From Pseudoselenomonas ruminantium (lineage in GTDB: Bacteria > Bacillota > Negativicutes > Selenomonadales > Selenomonadaceae), in assembly GCA_002448495.1 (NCBI GenBank), contig DJYL01000191.1, positions 1-7,060 of the forward strand: a DNA stretch of 7,060 nt, read 5' to 3'. The stretch's first letter is position 1. Every line of letters starts with the position of its first letter. A program made the position numbers and the translations under genes. Positions 1 through 6,434 of the stretch are shown here, piece by piece. The notes under the pieces were generated by a model, which ran no database searches, was not told the origin of the DNA, and saw only the letters and a program-made list of their open reading frames with translations.

Positions 1-1
1 A

Positions 2-2701
2 TCTGCCGGCGACGATGCCTGGACGCCGGACAAGCTGGTATTCAAGGGCGTGAATAACGAATCCTTTACGCTTACGGACGAGGCTTTTGCCAAAGTCATT
101 GGCCAATATGGTTACGGCAAAGGCGATGCCAATGTCAGCTGGGCAGGGGATGAAGTTGCCTATAAGGATGTACAGTATACGGGCCTTAGCGATGCCTTGG
201 CTGTGATGAACGCCGATGCCAGCACCAATGAGATTTCCAAGAACTATACCATTGACAATACCGCTGTTTTTGATGCCGCACAGGCCAAAGGCAAGATTAA
301 CCCTGTGACCATTACGCAGGCTGCTAAGGAGAACTGGAAGCCGGTTATCCGTGAGTATAATGCGGATACAGATTTAAGTGAGGTTTATGATTATAGCAGC
401 GGTACGCCGGGACAGCAGTTGGGCATCAACGATATCCTGACGCTGACGGTTATGGATGCAGATGGCAATCCGTTGACCATTGATTACACGGCTGCGGGAA
501 ATTATGATCATAAGAATGTGGGCGGGACCCATGTATTGAATTATCATATTGATTCCGTAAATAAAAAAGTGAATGATGGCAAGGGCGAAGGAAACTACGT
601 ACTGGATACTTCGGTGCTGGATGCATTGCAGGATAAGAATCTGGACAGTGCAGCCGAACAGGTATACAGTGTGATTACGCCGCGGCAGCTCAATGCTGAG
701 GTGCTCAAGGCGACGGACAATCGTAAGATTTATGATGGTACAGCCGAGGCAGATACTGGTAATTTTGTATTGGATAAAGCGGACCAGGCGATACTTTCCA
801 AGGATAATTTGCTGAACAATGTTGTGATTGCCGCTTATTACGATAATGAGAATGCCAGCATAGCACCGGATGGTGAAGCTGCCAATAGCAAAACGATTAC
901 CTATACATTGGGGCTGAATGATGACAGTGGCAATTACCAGATTGCAACGCCGACTGCGGAAGCGTTCGGTGATATCGAACAGCGCCGGGTTTATGTAGAG
1001 GCGCTGGATGTTAACAACATCGATAAGATTTATGATGGTACGACCGCTGTGCCGGATGGTTATACCCGCGATGGACGATTTGCTCTGACTGCAGCAGATG
1101 AAAGCACAGGCATTGTAGCCGGTGATGAAGACATCCTGCTGAATACCGCAGCGATTTCCGGTCAGTATGCTAGTGCACATGTACAGCGTGATGCTGACGG
1201 ACGACCGACTGCACAGGCTGTTCGCTTTAGCAATTTCACGCTTCAGGATGCAAATGCAGGTAACAATAACCATGCAGGCAATTACTATGTGGCTACGGAT
1301 AGTCTGCAGGGCAGTGGCACGATTACCCCAAAGGGATTGACTGTAGGAATCAAGGAAGCTCCCGTTAAAGTCTATGATGGCGAAACGGCGCTTGCTTCCA
1401 CTTATGCGGCCAATGACAATCTGGTGCTTGAAGGGCTGGTCGCTGGCGATAACGCCAATTTGCTGATTGACTCGGCTGCTTATGCAGATGCCAATGCCGG
1501 CAAAAATAAGGAATACAGCTATCAAATCAGCCTGGGTAATGATGACTATGAGCTGGTGCAAGGCACAGACAAGCCGGCGCTTACCGTAACGGATAATGGA
1601 CAGTCCGGCACCGTTACAGCACAGGACGGCACGATAACGCCGCGCACCCTCACGGCCAGCGTAATTCAGGACATGACCAAGGTATATGATGGCACCACGG
1701 ATGGAGCCGCTATGGAAAATCCTGAGGATTATATTTTACTCAGCAATAACTACCTGGCGAAGGATAAGGATAGTCTGGGCCTGACGGCTGTAGCTGTTTT
1801 TGATGGTGCAAATGCAGGAAAATCCGAGGACACTGACGAATTAGAACAGCACAAGGTGACCTATACCCTGAATCTGGCCAATACCAATTATGAATTGGCA
1901 GACAATACGGTTACCGGTGAAGGCACAATCTATCGCAAGGGCCTGAATATCGTCGCCGAGCCTGTAAGCGTATTGGCTGGTGATAAAATGCCGGTATTTA
2001 GCGGTACAGTGGAAGGCTTGCTGCCCAGTGAAAGCGGTCTGGCGGATTTGTTCAGCTTTGCTCCGGACAGTACCACAACGACCAATGTGCCGGGCTCTTA
2101 TGCAGTATATGGCTGGTACAATAACCGCTTCTCCGGCAATTTAGGTCAGAACTATTCCTTCGCACAGGATGCAAAAAATGAAACTGCGTTTACCGTAGGT
2201 TATCTGGATAACACAGGCAATCCGGATCTCAAGTTTACGCCCACCCGTAATATTTACCAGCAGATTTCCAAGGACATGGGAAGCGGCTTTGGTGATAACG
2301 GCATGGCGGCTATTGAGTATGTGAATAAGGATGGTCAGATTGTGGGCAGAGAAATGGTGGACAGCGGTGAAATTCATGGCGGCAGCAATGCTTCGATGAG
2401 CATTACTGGCAGCAATACCGACAGCACGAGTCTTGCCAATATTGGCATTTCCGGTGGCGATATTGTGAACATGGAGGAGGCCAATGCCGCAAGCCAGGCC
2501 AATATCGAAATGGATGGTGATGGTTCCATCGTGAACCTCCAAGGCAGCAGCGCAGCGTCCATTCAAATCGTAGACGAATCCGGCAATGTGCTGGAGGAGG
2601 AAAATGAGGATAAGGTCAATATCGCCATCGAATCCGAAGACAGCCAGAACAAAGATGAAATCGAACTGGAAGTAAAAGGTGTTGGCGTAAACGTAGCCTG
2701 A
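2..2701 (+). CDS. TpsA-like exported adhesin, YDG/MBG-repeat C-terminal part (5' partial)
   Basis: The frame is open from the left edge, so the true start and any signal peptide or TPS secretion domain lie upstream; the GTG at 50 is only an internal valine. About 899 residues are visible. Four KxYDG motifs begin near residues 242, 342, 456 and 560 of the visible product, each preceded by a linker such as ITPRxLxA, and a degenerate copy (EYNADT) sits near residue 119. This is the pattern of tandem YDG domains in bacterial surface proteins. An MBG-like domain follows (about 646-742, starting GLNIVAEP). The C-terminus is Ser/Asn/Gly-rich with short repeats, then a strongly acidic tail. No cysteine occurs in the visible part. 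The TpsB-type transporter 39 bp downstream makes this the likely secreted partner, exported across the outer membrane and probably acting as an adhesin. The exporter pairing is inferred from position and the ligand is unknown. A non-TPS cell-surface protein is the alternative. Confidence 0.82.
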   Translation, partial: SAGDDAWTPDKLVFKGVNNESFTLTDEAFAKVIGQYGYGKGDANVSWAGDEVAYKDVQYTGLSDALAVMNADASTNEISKNYTIDNTAVFDAAQAKGKINPVTITQAAKENWKPVIREYNADTDLSEVYDYSSGTPGQQLGINDILTLTVMDADGNPLTIDYTAAGNYDHKNVGGTHVLNYHIDSVNKKVNDGKGEGNYVLDTSVLDALQDKNLDSAAEQVYSVITPRQLNAEVLKATDNRKIYDGTAEADTGNFVLDKADQAILSKDNLLNNVVIAAYYDNENASIAPDGEAANSKTITYTLGLNDDSGNYQIATPTAEAFGDIEQRRVYVEALDVNNIDKIYDGTTAVPDGYTRDGRFALTAADESTGIVAGDEDILLNTAAISGQYASAHVQRDADGRPTAQAVRFSNFTLQDANAGNNNHAGNYYVATDSLQGSGTITPKGLTVGIKEAPVKVYDGETALASTYAANDNLVLEGLVAGDNANLLIDSAAYADANAGKNKEYSYQISLGNDDYELVQGTDKPALTVTDNGQSGTVTAQDGTITPRTLTASVIQDMTKVYDGTTDGAAMENPEDYILLSNNYLAKDKDSLGLTAVAVFDGANAGKSEDTDELEQHKVTYTLNLANTNYELADNTVTGEGTIYRKGLNIVAEPVSVLAGDKMPVFSGTVEGLLPSESGLADLFSFAPDSTTTTNVPGSYAVYGWYNNRFSGNLGQNYSFAQDAKNETAFTVGYLDNTGNPDLKFTPTRNIYQQISKDMGSGFGDNGMAAIEYVNKDGQIVGREMVDSGEIHGGSNASMSITGSNTDSTSLANIGISGGDIVNMEEANAASQANIEMDGDGSIVNLQGSSAASIQIVDESGNVLEEENEDKVNIAIESEDSQNKDEIELEVKGVGVNVA
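725..1693 (+). repeat. Tandem YDG-domain repeat array (motif starts)
   Basis: KxYDG motifs are encoded at 725, 1025, 1367 and 1679, giving units of about 100, 114 and 104 residues. Each unit runs from the YDG motif through a region ending in a linker of the type ITPRxL or IxxRxL. The first two copies share an identical 18-base stretch around the motif, while the rest of the units have diverged strongly. The units look like an old in-frame domain amplification rather than a recent one. Confidence 0.8.
2366..2578 (+). repeat. Short degenerate C-terminal protein repeats in the TpsA-like protein
   Basis: Units starting near visible residues 789, 819 and 841 align as GEIHGGSNASMSI, GDIVNMEEANAASQANI and GSIVNLQGSSAASIQI. 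The period is roughly 20-30 residues, with alternating hydrophobic positions. This suggests a small beta-solenoid or stacked-strand segment just before the acidic tail. The alignment was made by eye and the fold is inferred. Confidence 0.5.
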
Positions 2702-2729
2702 TTGATTTAAGTAAATTGGGGCCAATAAC

Positions 2730-2735
2730 AAGGAG
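2730..2735 (+). promoter_or_regulatory. Ribosome binding site of tpsB
   Basis: AAGGAG lies 5 nt before the ATG at 2741 and fixes this start. It is in the 39-bp gap after the exoprotein stop. No terminator or clear promoter is seen in this gap, so the two genes are probably one transcript. Confidence 0.8.
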
Positions 2736-2740
2736 ACAAC

Positions 2741-4405
2741 ATGAAAGAGATCGCTAAAGTTCAAATCGCAGCAGGAGTTTTAGCCGCGTGTTTCAACTTG
2801 GGCGGGGGAGAGGCTATCGCAGCTCCCTCTCTGTCCCAGCCCGGACAGGATATACAAAAAGAACTTCCCAAAGCAGAAGCGGAAGTGGTGGATAATGCAC
2901 CGGAAAAGCCGCAGCAGGCTCCACAGGTGGAATTTACCATCACCAATTTCCGTTTGGAGGCACCTGACCTTTATCTGGACAAGGGGGACTTGACCAAAAT
3001 TTTGCAGGATGGCATGGGCGAAAAAAAGACCATGACGCAGCTGAATGCTACGCTTACGGCGCTCACCCGCTACTGCCGCCAGCACGGCTATCCGGCAGCC
3101 GCAGCCTATGTGCCCGCACAGGAAAGCAGTGACGGCATGATTACCATCAAGGTGATTCCCGGACGTTACGGCGAAATAAAAATTGATAACCGCAGCCGGC
3201 TGAAAGAAGGGATTGCCAAAGGCTTTGTAAATGGCTTGAAATCCGGAGATATCATTCGTACGGGCAAGCTCGAAACCACGCTGTATTCTATTTCGGATGT
3301 TAGCGGTACCAAGGCTGTAGGTGTCTTAAGTCCCGGCAAGGACTTTGGCACCAGCGACCTTACCGTGCGCATCGAGCGCGGCAAGGGCAGTAACATCGTC
3401 CTCTATGTAGAAAACTACGGCAGCAAGGATACGGGACAGTACCGTTACGGCTTGCAGGAAAATCTCTATGATGTCAGCGGCAACGGGGATAAAATTTCCG
3501 TGGGCGGGCTTATTTCCAACCGTGATATGCATAATTACTATGTGAACTATGAAACCATAGTAGGCCGTGGCGGCACAACTCTGGGCATGGGCTTCAGCCG
3601 TATGGATTATGAGACCGGTATTAACAGTTTAAAGACACAGGGCATAGCGGAGACCGTCAGTCTTTACGGACATCGCTCCCTTTATCATCTGACGGGCAGC
3701 GGGCTGACCTTTAATTACGGCTACAATTACCGCCGTTTGACGGATGAGATTGTGCAGTTCAATCGTAAAACCGAAAAATATTCCCATAGTGTCTATGTGG
3801 GCTTGGAGGGCTTTGAACGCCGTCCGGGAACAGTCCTGAATTATCAGGCCAAAGTTACTACGGGCAGATTAGAGCCGGATTCAGAAGATGGGCGTACGCA
3901 GACCAGCCTTGCGCAAACTCAGGGCCGTTATACCAAAGGTGAGCTTAGTGTTACCGCAGTCCAGCGTCTGGGAAATCGTGCCGATGTGTTGTTAAAGGCC
4001 AGTGGGCAGATTGCCAGTCATAATCTGGACGGCTCCGAACGTATGTATTTGGGCGGTGTCAGCGGCGTGCGTGCCTATCCGCAGGGTGAAGGCTCCGGCG
4101 ATGAAGGCATTATGGCAACGATTGAACCAAGATTCTACACCAATGTGCTAGGGTTAGTCTTTAGCACCTATTTTGACCTTGGTCGTGTGCTGTACAATAA
4201 TGATGGCACTGCCTATTCCATTATGGGTGGGCAGGATTCTCGCGGCATGACCTTAAAAGGCTACGGCGTTGCCCTCTCCTACACCAAGCCCAACGACTGG
4301 TTTGCCCGTCTCGACTACGCCCGCCGCATCGGCTCTGACCCGAATCTCAGCGAAAAGGCCAAGGCCAAAGGACGGTTATGGTTTATGCTGGGCAAAATCT
4401 GGTAA
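2741..4405 (+). CDS. TpsB/FhaC/ShlB-family outer-membrane transporter of a two-partner secretion system
   Basis: This 554-residue protein is of usual TpsB length. Residues 1-28 resemble a short signal peptide (KxxxK start, hydrophobic IAAGVLAACF, then AIAA before PS). A Gln/Pro/Glu-rich linker of about 35 residues follows. A POTRA_2-type domain spans about 65-139 (FTITNFRLEA to the KVIPGRYGEI region), with a second POTRA-like/ShlB region at about 143-213. The remainder has alternating beta-strand character of a 16-stranded barrel. The family L6-loop signature appears at 443 onward as VRAYPQGEGSGDEG, corresponding to VRGY/F in FhaC. The protein ends in an aromatic residue (GKIW), as expected for a Bam-assembled barrel. 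It should sit in the outer membrane and export the upstream YDG/MBG exoprotein. Known TpsB proteins bind the N-terminal TPS domain of their partner through POTRA domains. Family assignment is firm; the substrate is inferred from adjacency. Confidence 0.93.
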   Translation: MKEIAKVQIAAGVLAACFNLGGGEAIAAPSLSQPGQDIQKELPKAEAEVVDNAPEKPQQAPQVEFTITNFRLEAPDLYLDKGDLTKILQDGMGEKKTMTQLNATLTALTRYCRQHGYPAAAAYVPAQESSDGMITIKVIPGRYGEIKIDNRSRLKEGIAKGFVNGLKSGDIIRTGKLETTLYSISDVSGTKAVGVLSPGKDFGTSDLTVRIERGKGSNIVLYVENYGSKDTGQYRYGLQENLYDVSGNGDKISVGGLISNRDMHNYYVNYETIVGRGGTTLGMGFSRMDYETGINSLKTQGIAETVSLYGHRSLYHLTGSGLTFNYGYNYRRLTDEIVQFNRKTEKYSHSVYVGLEGFERRPGTVLNYQAKVTTGRLEPDSEDGRTQTSLAQTQGRYTKGELSVTAVQRLGNRADVLLKASGQIASHNLDGSERMYLGGVSGVRAYPQGEGSGDEGIMATIEPRFYTNVLGLVFSTYFDLGRVLYNNDGTAYSIMGGQDSRGMTLKGYGVALSYTKPNDWFARLDYARRIGSDPNLSEKAKAKGRLWFMLGKIW

Positions 4406-4466
4406 AAATTTTGCAGGAATTTTGACGTTGACCGCGAATAAACGAAATAACGAGATAAACACGCCC

Positions 4467-4472
4467 AAGGAG
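4467..4472 (+). promoter_or_regulatory. Ribosome binding site deciding the yvyF-like start
   Basis: AAGGAG lies 8 nt before the ATG at 4481. An in-frame GTG at 4472 overlaps this Shine-Dalgarno sequence and has none of its own, so the ATG is preferred and the product begins MAGKIKNC. Confidence 0.75.
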
Positions 4473-4480
4473 TGAGGAAT

Positions 4481-4891
4481 ATGGCTGGAAAAATCAAAAA
4501 CTGCCCCATGTGCGGAAAACTCTTTAACGACACGGGGCACAAGGTCTGCATGGATTGTTACGAGAAGGTTTTGCAAAAAGAGCACGAAGTTGTGGAATAT
4601 GTCCGCGAACATAAAGGCGCGAAAATTCCCGAAATCTGCGAAGCCACGGGAGCACCTTCCGGCATGATTAAGAAAATGATCCGCGAGGGCCGTTTTGAAC
4701 AGATTGGCGTAAAGATGACCTATCCCTGCGAGAAGTGCGGCGCACCGATTATCATGGGCAAAATCTGCCAGCAGTGCGAGGAAAAGGCGCGTGCCGAACT
4801 GCAGAAGCAGGCAGCGCTGCAGACTGCTGCCCGCCAGATGGCCAAAGCCGATCAGAACCGTGGTCAGGGATTCCGCTCGAAAGAACGCTGA
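4481..4891 (+). CDS. yvyF: YvyF-like flagellar operon protein, double Cys4 zinc knuckle
   Basis: This 136-residue protein resembles the TIGR03826/YvyF family found just upstream of flgM in many Firmicutes. An N-terminal CxxC pair of pairs (C8, C11, C23, C26) and a C-terminal set (C83, C86, C96, C99) each look able to bind one zinc ion. Between them, about residues 37-75, lies a helix-turn-helix-like segment (VVEYVREHKGAKIPEI, then a GAPSGMIKKMIREGRF helix), which suggests nucleic-acid or protein binding. The tail is Lys/Gln/Ala-rich and probably helical. The family is usually called a regulator of flagellar genes, but its mechanism is not established here. It starts 75 bp after tpsB, and a strong terminator lies between it and flgM. 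Thus, unlike in Bacillus, it may not be in the same main transcript as flgM. The comF genes that precede it in Bacillus are absent, and tpsB takes their place. Confidence 0.85.
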   Translation: MAGKIKNCPMCGKLFNDTGHKVCMDCYEKVLQKEHEVVEYVREHKGAKIPEICEATGAPSGMIKKMIREGRFEQIGVKMTYPCEKCGAPIIMGKICQQCEEKARAELQKQAALQTAARQMAKADQNRGQGFRSKER

Positions 4892-4976
4892 ACGCGATTT
4901 ATACCTGTTTATAGATGTAAATGGGTGAAAAACGGCGATATTTGGCGAAAATAAAGCATAATCTTAAATAATGATT

Positions 4977-5008
4977 AAAAAGCAGGAATTAAGTTTCCTG
5001 CTTTTTTT
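4977..5008 (+). terminator. Rho-independent terminator after the yvyF-like gene
   Basis: GCAGGAA (4982-4988) pairs perfectly with TTCCTGC (4995-5001) across a 6-nt loop. The stem extends through A4977-4981 against the T-run, and seven T residues follow (5002-5008). The A-tract on the left arm means it could also work on the opposite strand. It ends the transcript coming from tpsB/yvyF 86 bp past the yvyF-like stop codon. Confidence 0.88.
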
Positions 5009-5016
5009 GTCGATAG
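4990..5016 (+). promoter_or_regulatory. Candidate sigma-28 (FliA/SigD) promoter for the flgM operon
   Basis: TAAG (4990-4993), 15 nt, then GTCGATAG (5009-5016) matches the sigma-28 consensus TAAA-N15-GCCGATAA at 9 of 12 positions with ideal spacing. The -35-like element is in the terminator loop, the spacer is its 3' arm plus T-tract, and the -10-like element follows directly. Transcription would start near 5022-5024, leaving a leader of about 65 nt before flgM. Sigma-28 control of flgM is well known in other bacteria, so the position is sensible. A rival sigma-A-like pair, TTGTCG (5007-5012) N17 TACTAT (5030-5035), matches 4/6 and 4/6. Confidence 0.5.
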
Positions 5017-5075
5017 TTCAATCAGAAGATACTATGTAACTTCAAGAGATGTAAGGAAGTCATAAAGGATTAACA

Positions 5076-5083
5076 GGTGGTGA
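5076..5083 (+). promoter_or_regulatory. Ribosome binding site deciding the flgM start
   Basis: GGTGGTGA matches the anti-Shine-Dalgarno complement GGAGGTGA with one mismatch and lies 5 nt before the ATG at 5089. An in-frame GTG at 5077, with AAAGGA at 5064-5069, is a possible earlier start that would add MVKK. The ATG gives the more typical FlgM beginning MIIN. Confidence 0.6.
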
Positions 5084-5088
5084 AAAAA

Positions 5089-5367
5089 ATGATTATCAAT
5101 GGCAATGTGCAGGCCGTGGCCGGAGCATACAGCGTAAGTTCTTCCGGCAGTGTCAAGCGGGCGGCAAGCGTACAGGCAATGCAAAAGAGCGATGAAGTTC
5201 ACCTGTCGAGTGAAGGGCAGAGCTTCAGCAGCATGCTGCAGAAGCTTCAGAATATGGACGATGTCCGCGGCAGCAGGGTACAGGATTTAAGCGCCAAAAT
5301 GGCAAATGGCAGCTATAACGTGCCGAGTGAAAATATCGCGGCAAGCCTTTTAGGCGTACGGTTCTAA
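5089..5367 (+). CDS. flgM: Anti-sigma-28 factor FlgM
   Basis: This 92-residue protein has normal FlgM length. The N-terminal third is Ser/Ala/Gly-rich and probably unstructured, as expected for a protein exported through the narrow flagellar channel. The C-terminal half carries the family signature: DEVHLSSEGQ at about 35-44, then DDVRGSRVQDL, then the GSYNVPSENIAASLL segment that binds sigma-28 in known FlgM proteins. It should hold sigma-28 inactive in the cytoplasm until the hook-basal body is finished and then be secreted, releasing late gene expression. It heads a run of closely spaced flagellar genes (24 bp to the next), downstream of a terminator and a promoter candidate. Autogenous control by the sigma factor it inhibits is inferred. 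Confidence 0.93.
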   Translation: MIINGNVQAVAGAYSVSSSGSVKRAASVQAMQKSDEVHLSSEGQSFSSMLQKLQNMDDVRGSRVQDLSAKMANGSYNVPSENIAASLLGVRF

Positions 5368-5391
5368 AACACAGGCGGGAGGAATTCATTC

Positions 5392-5874
5392 ATGTGGCAG
5401 GATTTTGCAAATACACTCAACGAATTAAACAAGGCCTATAAAGCCCTCATCGAACTAGGCAAAAAGAAACGCAATGCCCTGGTCATGGTGGATATGAAGA
5501 CCGTGGAAAACCTCTTGCCTCAGGAGGAAAAAATCACAGCGGATATTGCCCAACTGGAAAAAAAACGTCAGGATATTTTGCTGCAAGTGGCTGCGCATAG
5601 TGAAAAATTGAGACCGGAATCTAAGATGGAAGATATTTTAGGGATTGTACCGGCGGGAAAAATGCAGGAAGTCCTGCGAATGCTTTATGCCATGCTGCAG
5701 AATACCGTAAAGGAAGCGCAGGAGATAAGTGAAGGCAATGCTTTGCTTATCCGTGCCGCCATGAATGCTGTGACTTTTCATTTGAACCGCATTGGCGGTG
5801 CTGCCGTAGAACCTGCTTACAGCAGAGGCGGTGAAGTGGTAACACACCGCAAGAATTTTGATTGCAATGCCTAA
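5392..5874 (+). CDS. flgN: FlgN-family flagellar export chaperone (first copy)
   Basis: This 160-residue protein is predicted almost all-helical with a coiled-coil character (ELNKAYKALIELGKKKRNAL, then an EKITADIAQLEKKRQDILL helix). The C-terminal part has the FlgN-like pattern NALLIRAAMNAVTFHLNRI, then YSRGGEV and a final FDCNA. FlgN chaperones bind the hook-filament junction proteins FlgK and FlgL and bring them to the export gate; the location just ahead of flgK supports this. GGGAGGA at 5377-5383 lies 8 nt before the ATG, so the start is well supported. It shows the low sequence conservation typical of the family, so assignment rests on shape, C-terminal pattern and synteny. Confidence 0.82.
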   Translation: MWQDFANTLNELNKAYKALIELGKKKRNALVMVDMKTVENLLPQEEKITADIAQLEKKRQDILLQVAAHSEKLRPESKMEDILGIVPAGKMQEVLRMLYAMLQNTVKEAQEISEGNALLIRAAMNAVTFHLNRIGGAAVEPAYSRGGEVVTHRKNFDCNA

Positions 5875-5888
5875 GATTGATCTACAAA

Positions 5889-6377
5889 ATGAAGCAGGAG
5901 TTGAGGAAATTGGACGAAGCAGTACGCCTGCTCAGGGCACAGATCCTGATCAGCAATAAGTGTTTGGAAAAACTCAAGGCAATTAAAGCAGCTATTCAGG
6001 CAGAAAACAAAGGAGCAAATATTGCAGCAGCGGTGCAGGATATAGAACCTGCACTGCTGGAATTGGGAAAACTGGAAAAGCGGAAACGGGATTTTTTAGT
6101 GAAATGGAAAGTTTCTTCTGTGCAGGCTGTATTAGCCGGACAGCCGGATTCGGATACCCGGGAGATTGCCGTGCATTTGCTGCATCGCGCACAGGAATTT
6201 GAGGAAAGTTTGGTTCGGGAAGTGGCCGCAGCCCGTTTACTGCTGGAAAAAGGGAAAAAATATGTGGACTTCAACATTAACGTGATGACCCAGACCGTGG
6301 CCAGTGATACTTACAATCAGGACGCGGCGGAAAGTGAGAGCCGGCGGGGAATCAAGATGTTTGATTCCAGCGTCTGA
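5889..6377 (+). CDS. Second FlgN-like flagellar chaperone candidate
   Basis: This product of about 162 residues is helical throughout and rich in Leu, Lys, Glu and Ala, like FlgN. Its C-terminal region (KKYVDFNINVMTQTVASDTY, ending KMFDSSV) matches the layout of the first copy: an F-x-x-N helix, a Tyr, a short linker and a final FD. It sits between flgN and flgK, 14 bp after the flgN stop. The ATG at 5889 is chosen, although no good Shine-Dalgarno sequence precedes it. A TTG at 5910 has AGGAG 9 nt upstream and could be the real start. A TTG at 5862 would overlap the flgN stop. Translation may depend on ribosomes finishing flgN. A separate role, for example as FlgL or flagellin chaperone, cannot be excluded; the protein is clearly flagellar by position but only moderately sure as FlgN. 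Confidence 0.7.
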   Translation: MKQELRKLDEAVRLLRAQILISNKCLEKLKAIKAAIQAENKGANIAAAVQDIEPALLELGKLEKRKRDFLVKWKVSSVQAVLAGQPDSDTREIAVHLLHRAQEFEESLVREVAAARLLLEKGKKYVDFNINVMTQTVASDTYNQDAAESESRRGIKMFDSSV

Positions 6378-6422
6378 TGCGTCGTATGCGTTGCGGCAGG
6401 ATAATGAGCAGAAAGGAATAAT

Positions 6423-6428
6423 AGGTGA
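6423..6428 (+). promoter_or_regulatory. Ribosome binding site of flgK
   Basis: AGGTGA lies 6 nt before the ATG at 6435 and sets the flgK start in a 57-bp gap after the second FlgN-like gene. No terminator or promoter is seen in that gap, so flgK is probably in the flgM transcript. Confidence 0.65.
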
Positions 6429-6434
6429 AATAAC

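Noticed and set aside
374..1561. A long open frame of 395 codons on the minus strand opposite the exoprotein gene
   Set aside because: It lies wholly inside the YDG-repeat coding region, has no ribosome binding site or family resemblance, and its Ile/Cys-rich product looks like an antisense shadow of the repetitive gene.
2715..2726. Inverted arms ATTGG and CCAAT in the tpsA-tpsB gap
   Set aside because: The loop would be only 2 nt and no T-run follows, so it is neither a terminator nor a convincing operator.
4422..4459. TTGACG/TTGACC -35-like boxes before the yvyF-like gene
   Set aside because: No acceptable -10 element at 16-18 nt; the best A/T-rich hexamers match poorly or are at the wrong distance.
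4918..4941. A second sigma-28-like pair: TAAA at 4918-4921 and GGCGATAT at 4934-4941
   Set aside because: The spacer is only 12 nt, against about 15 in the consensus, and the strong terminator lies between it and flgM.
6377..6421. A 14-codon mini-ORF whose ATG overlaps the stop of the second FlgN-like gene (TGATG)
   Set aside because: No ribosome binding site of its own, very short, and no recognisable sequence; the overlap is likely chance.
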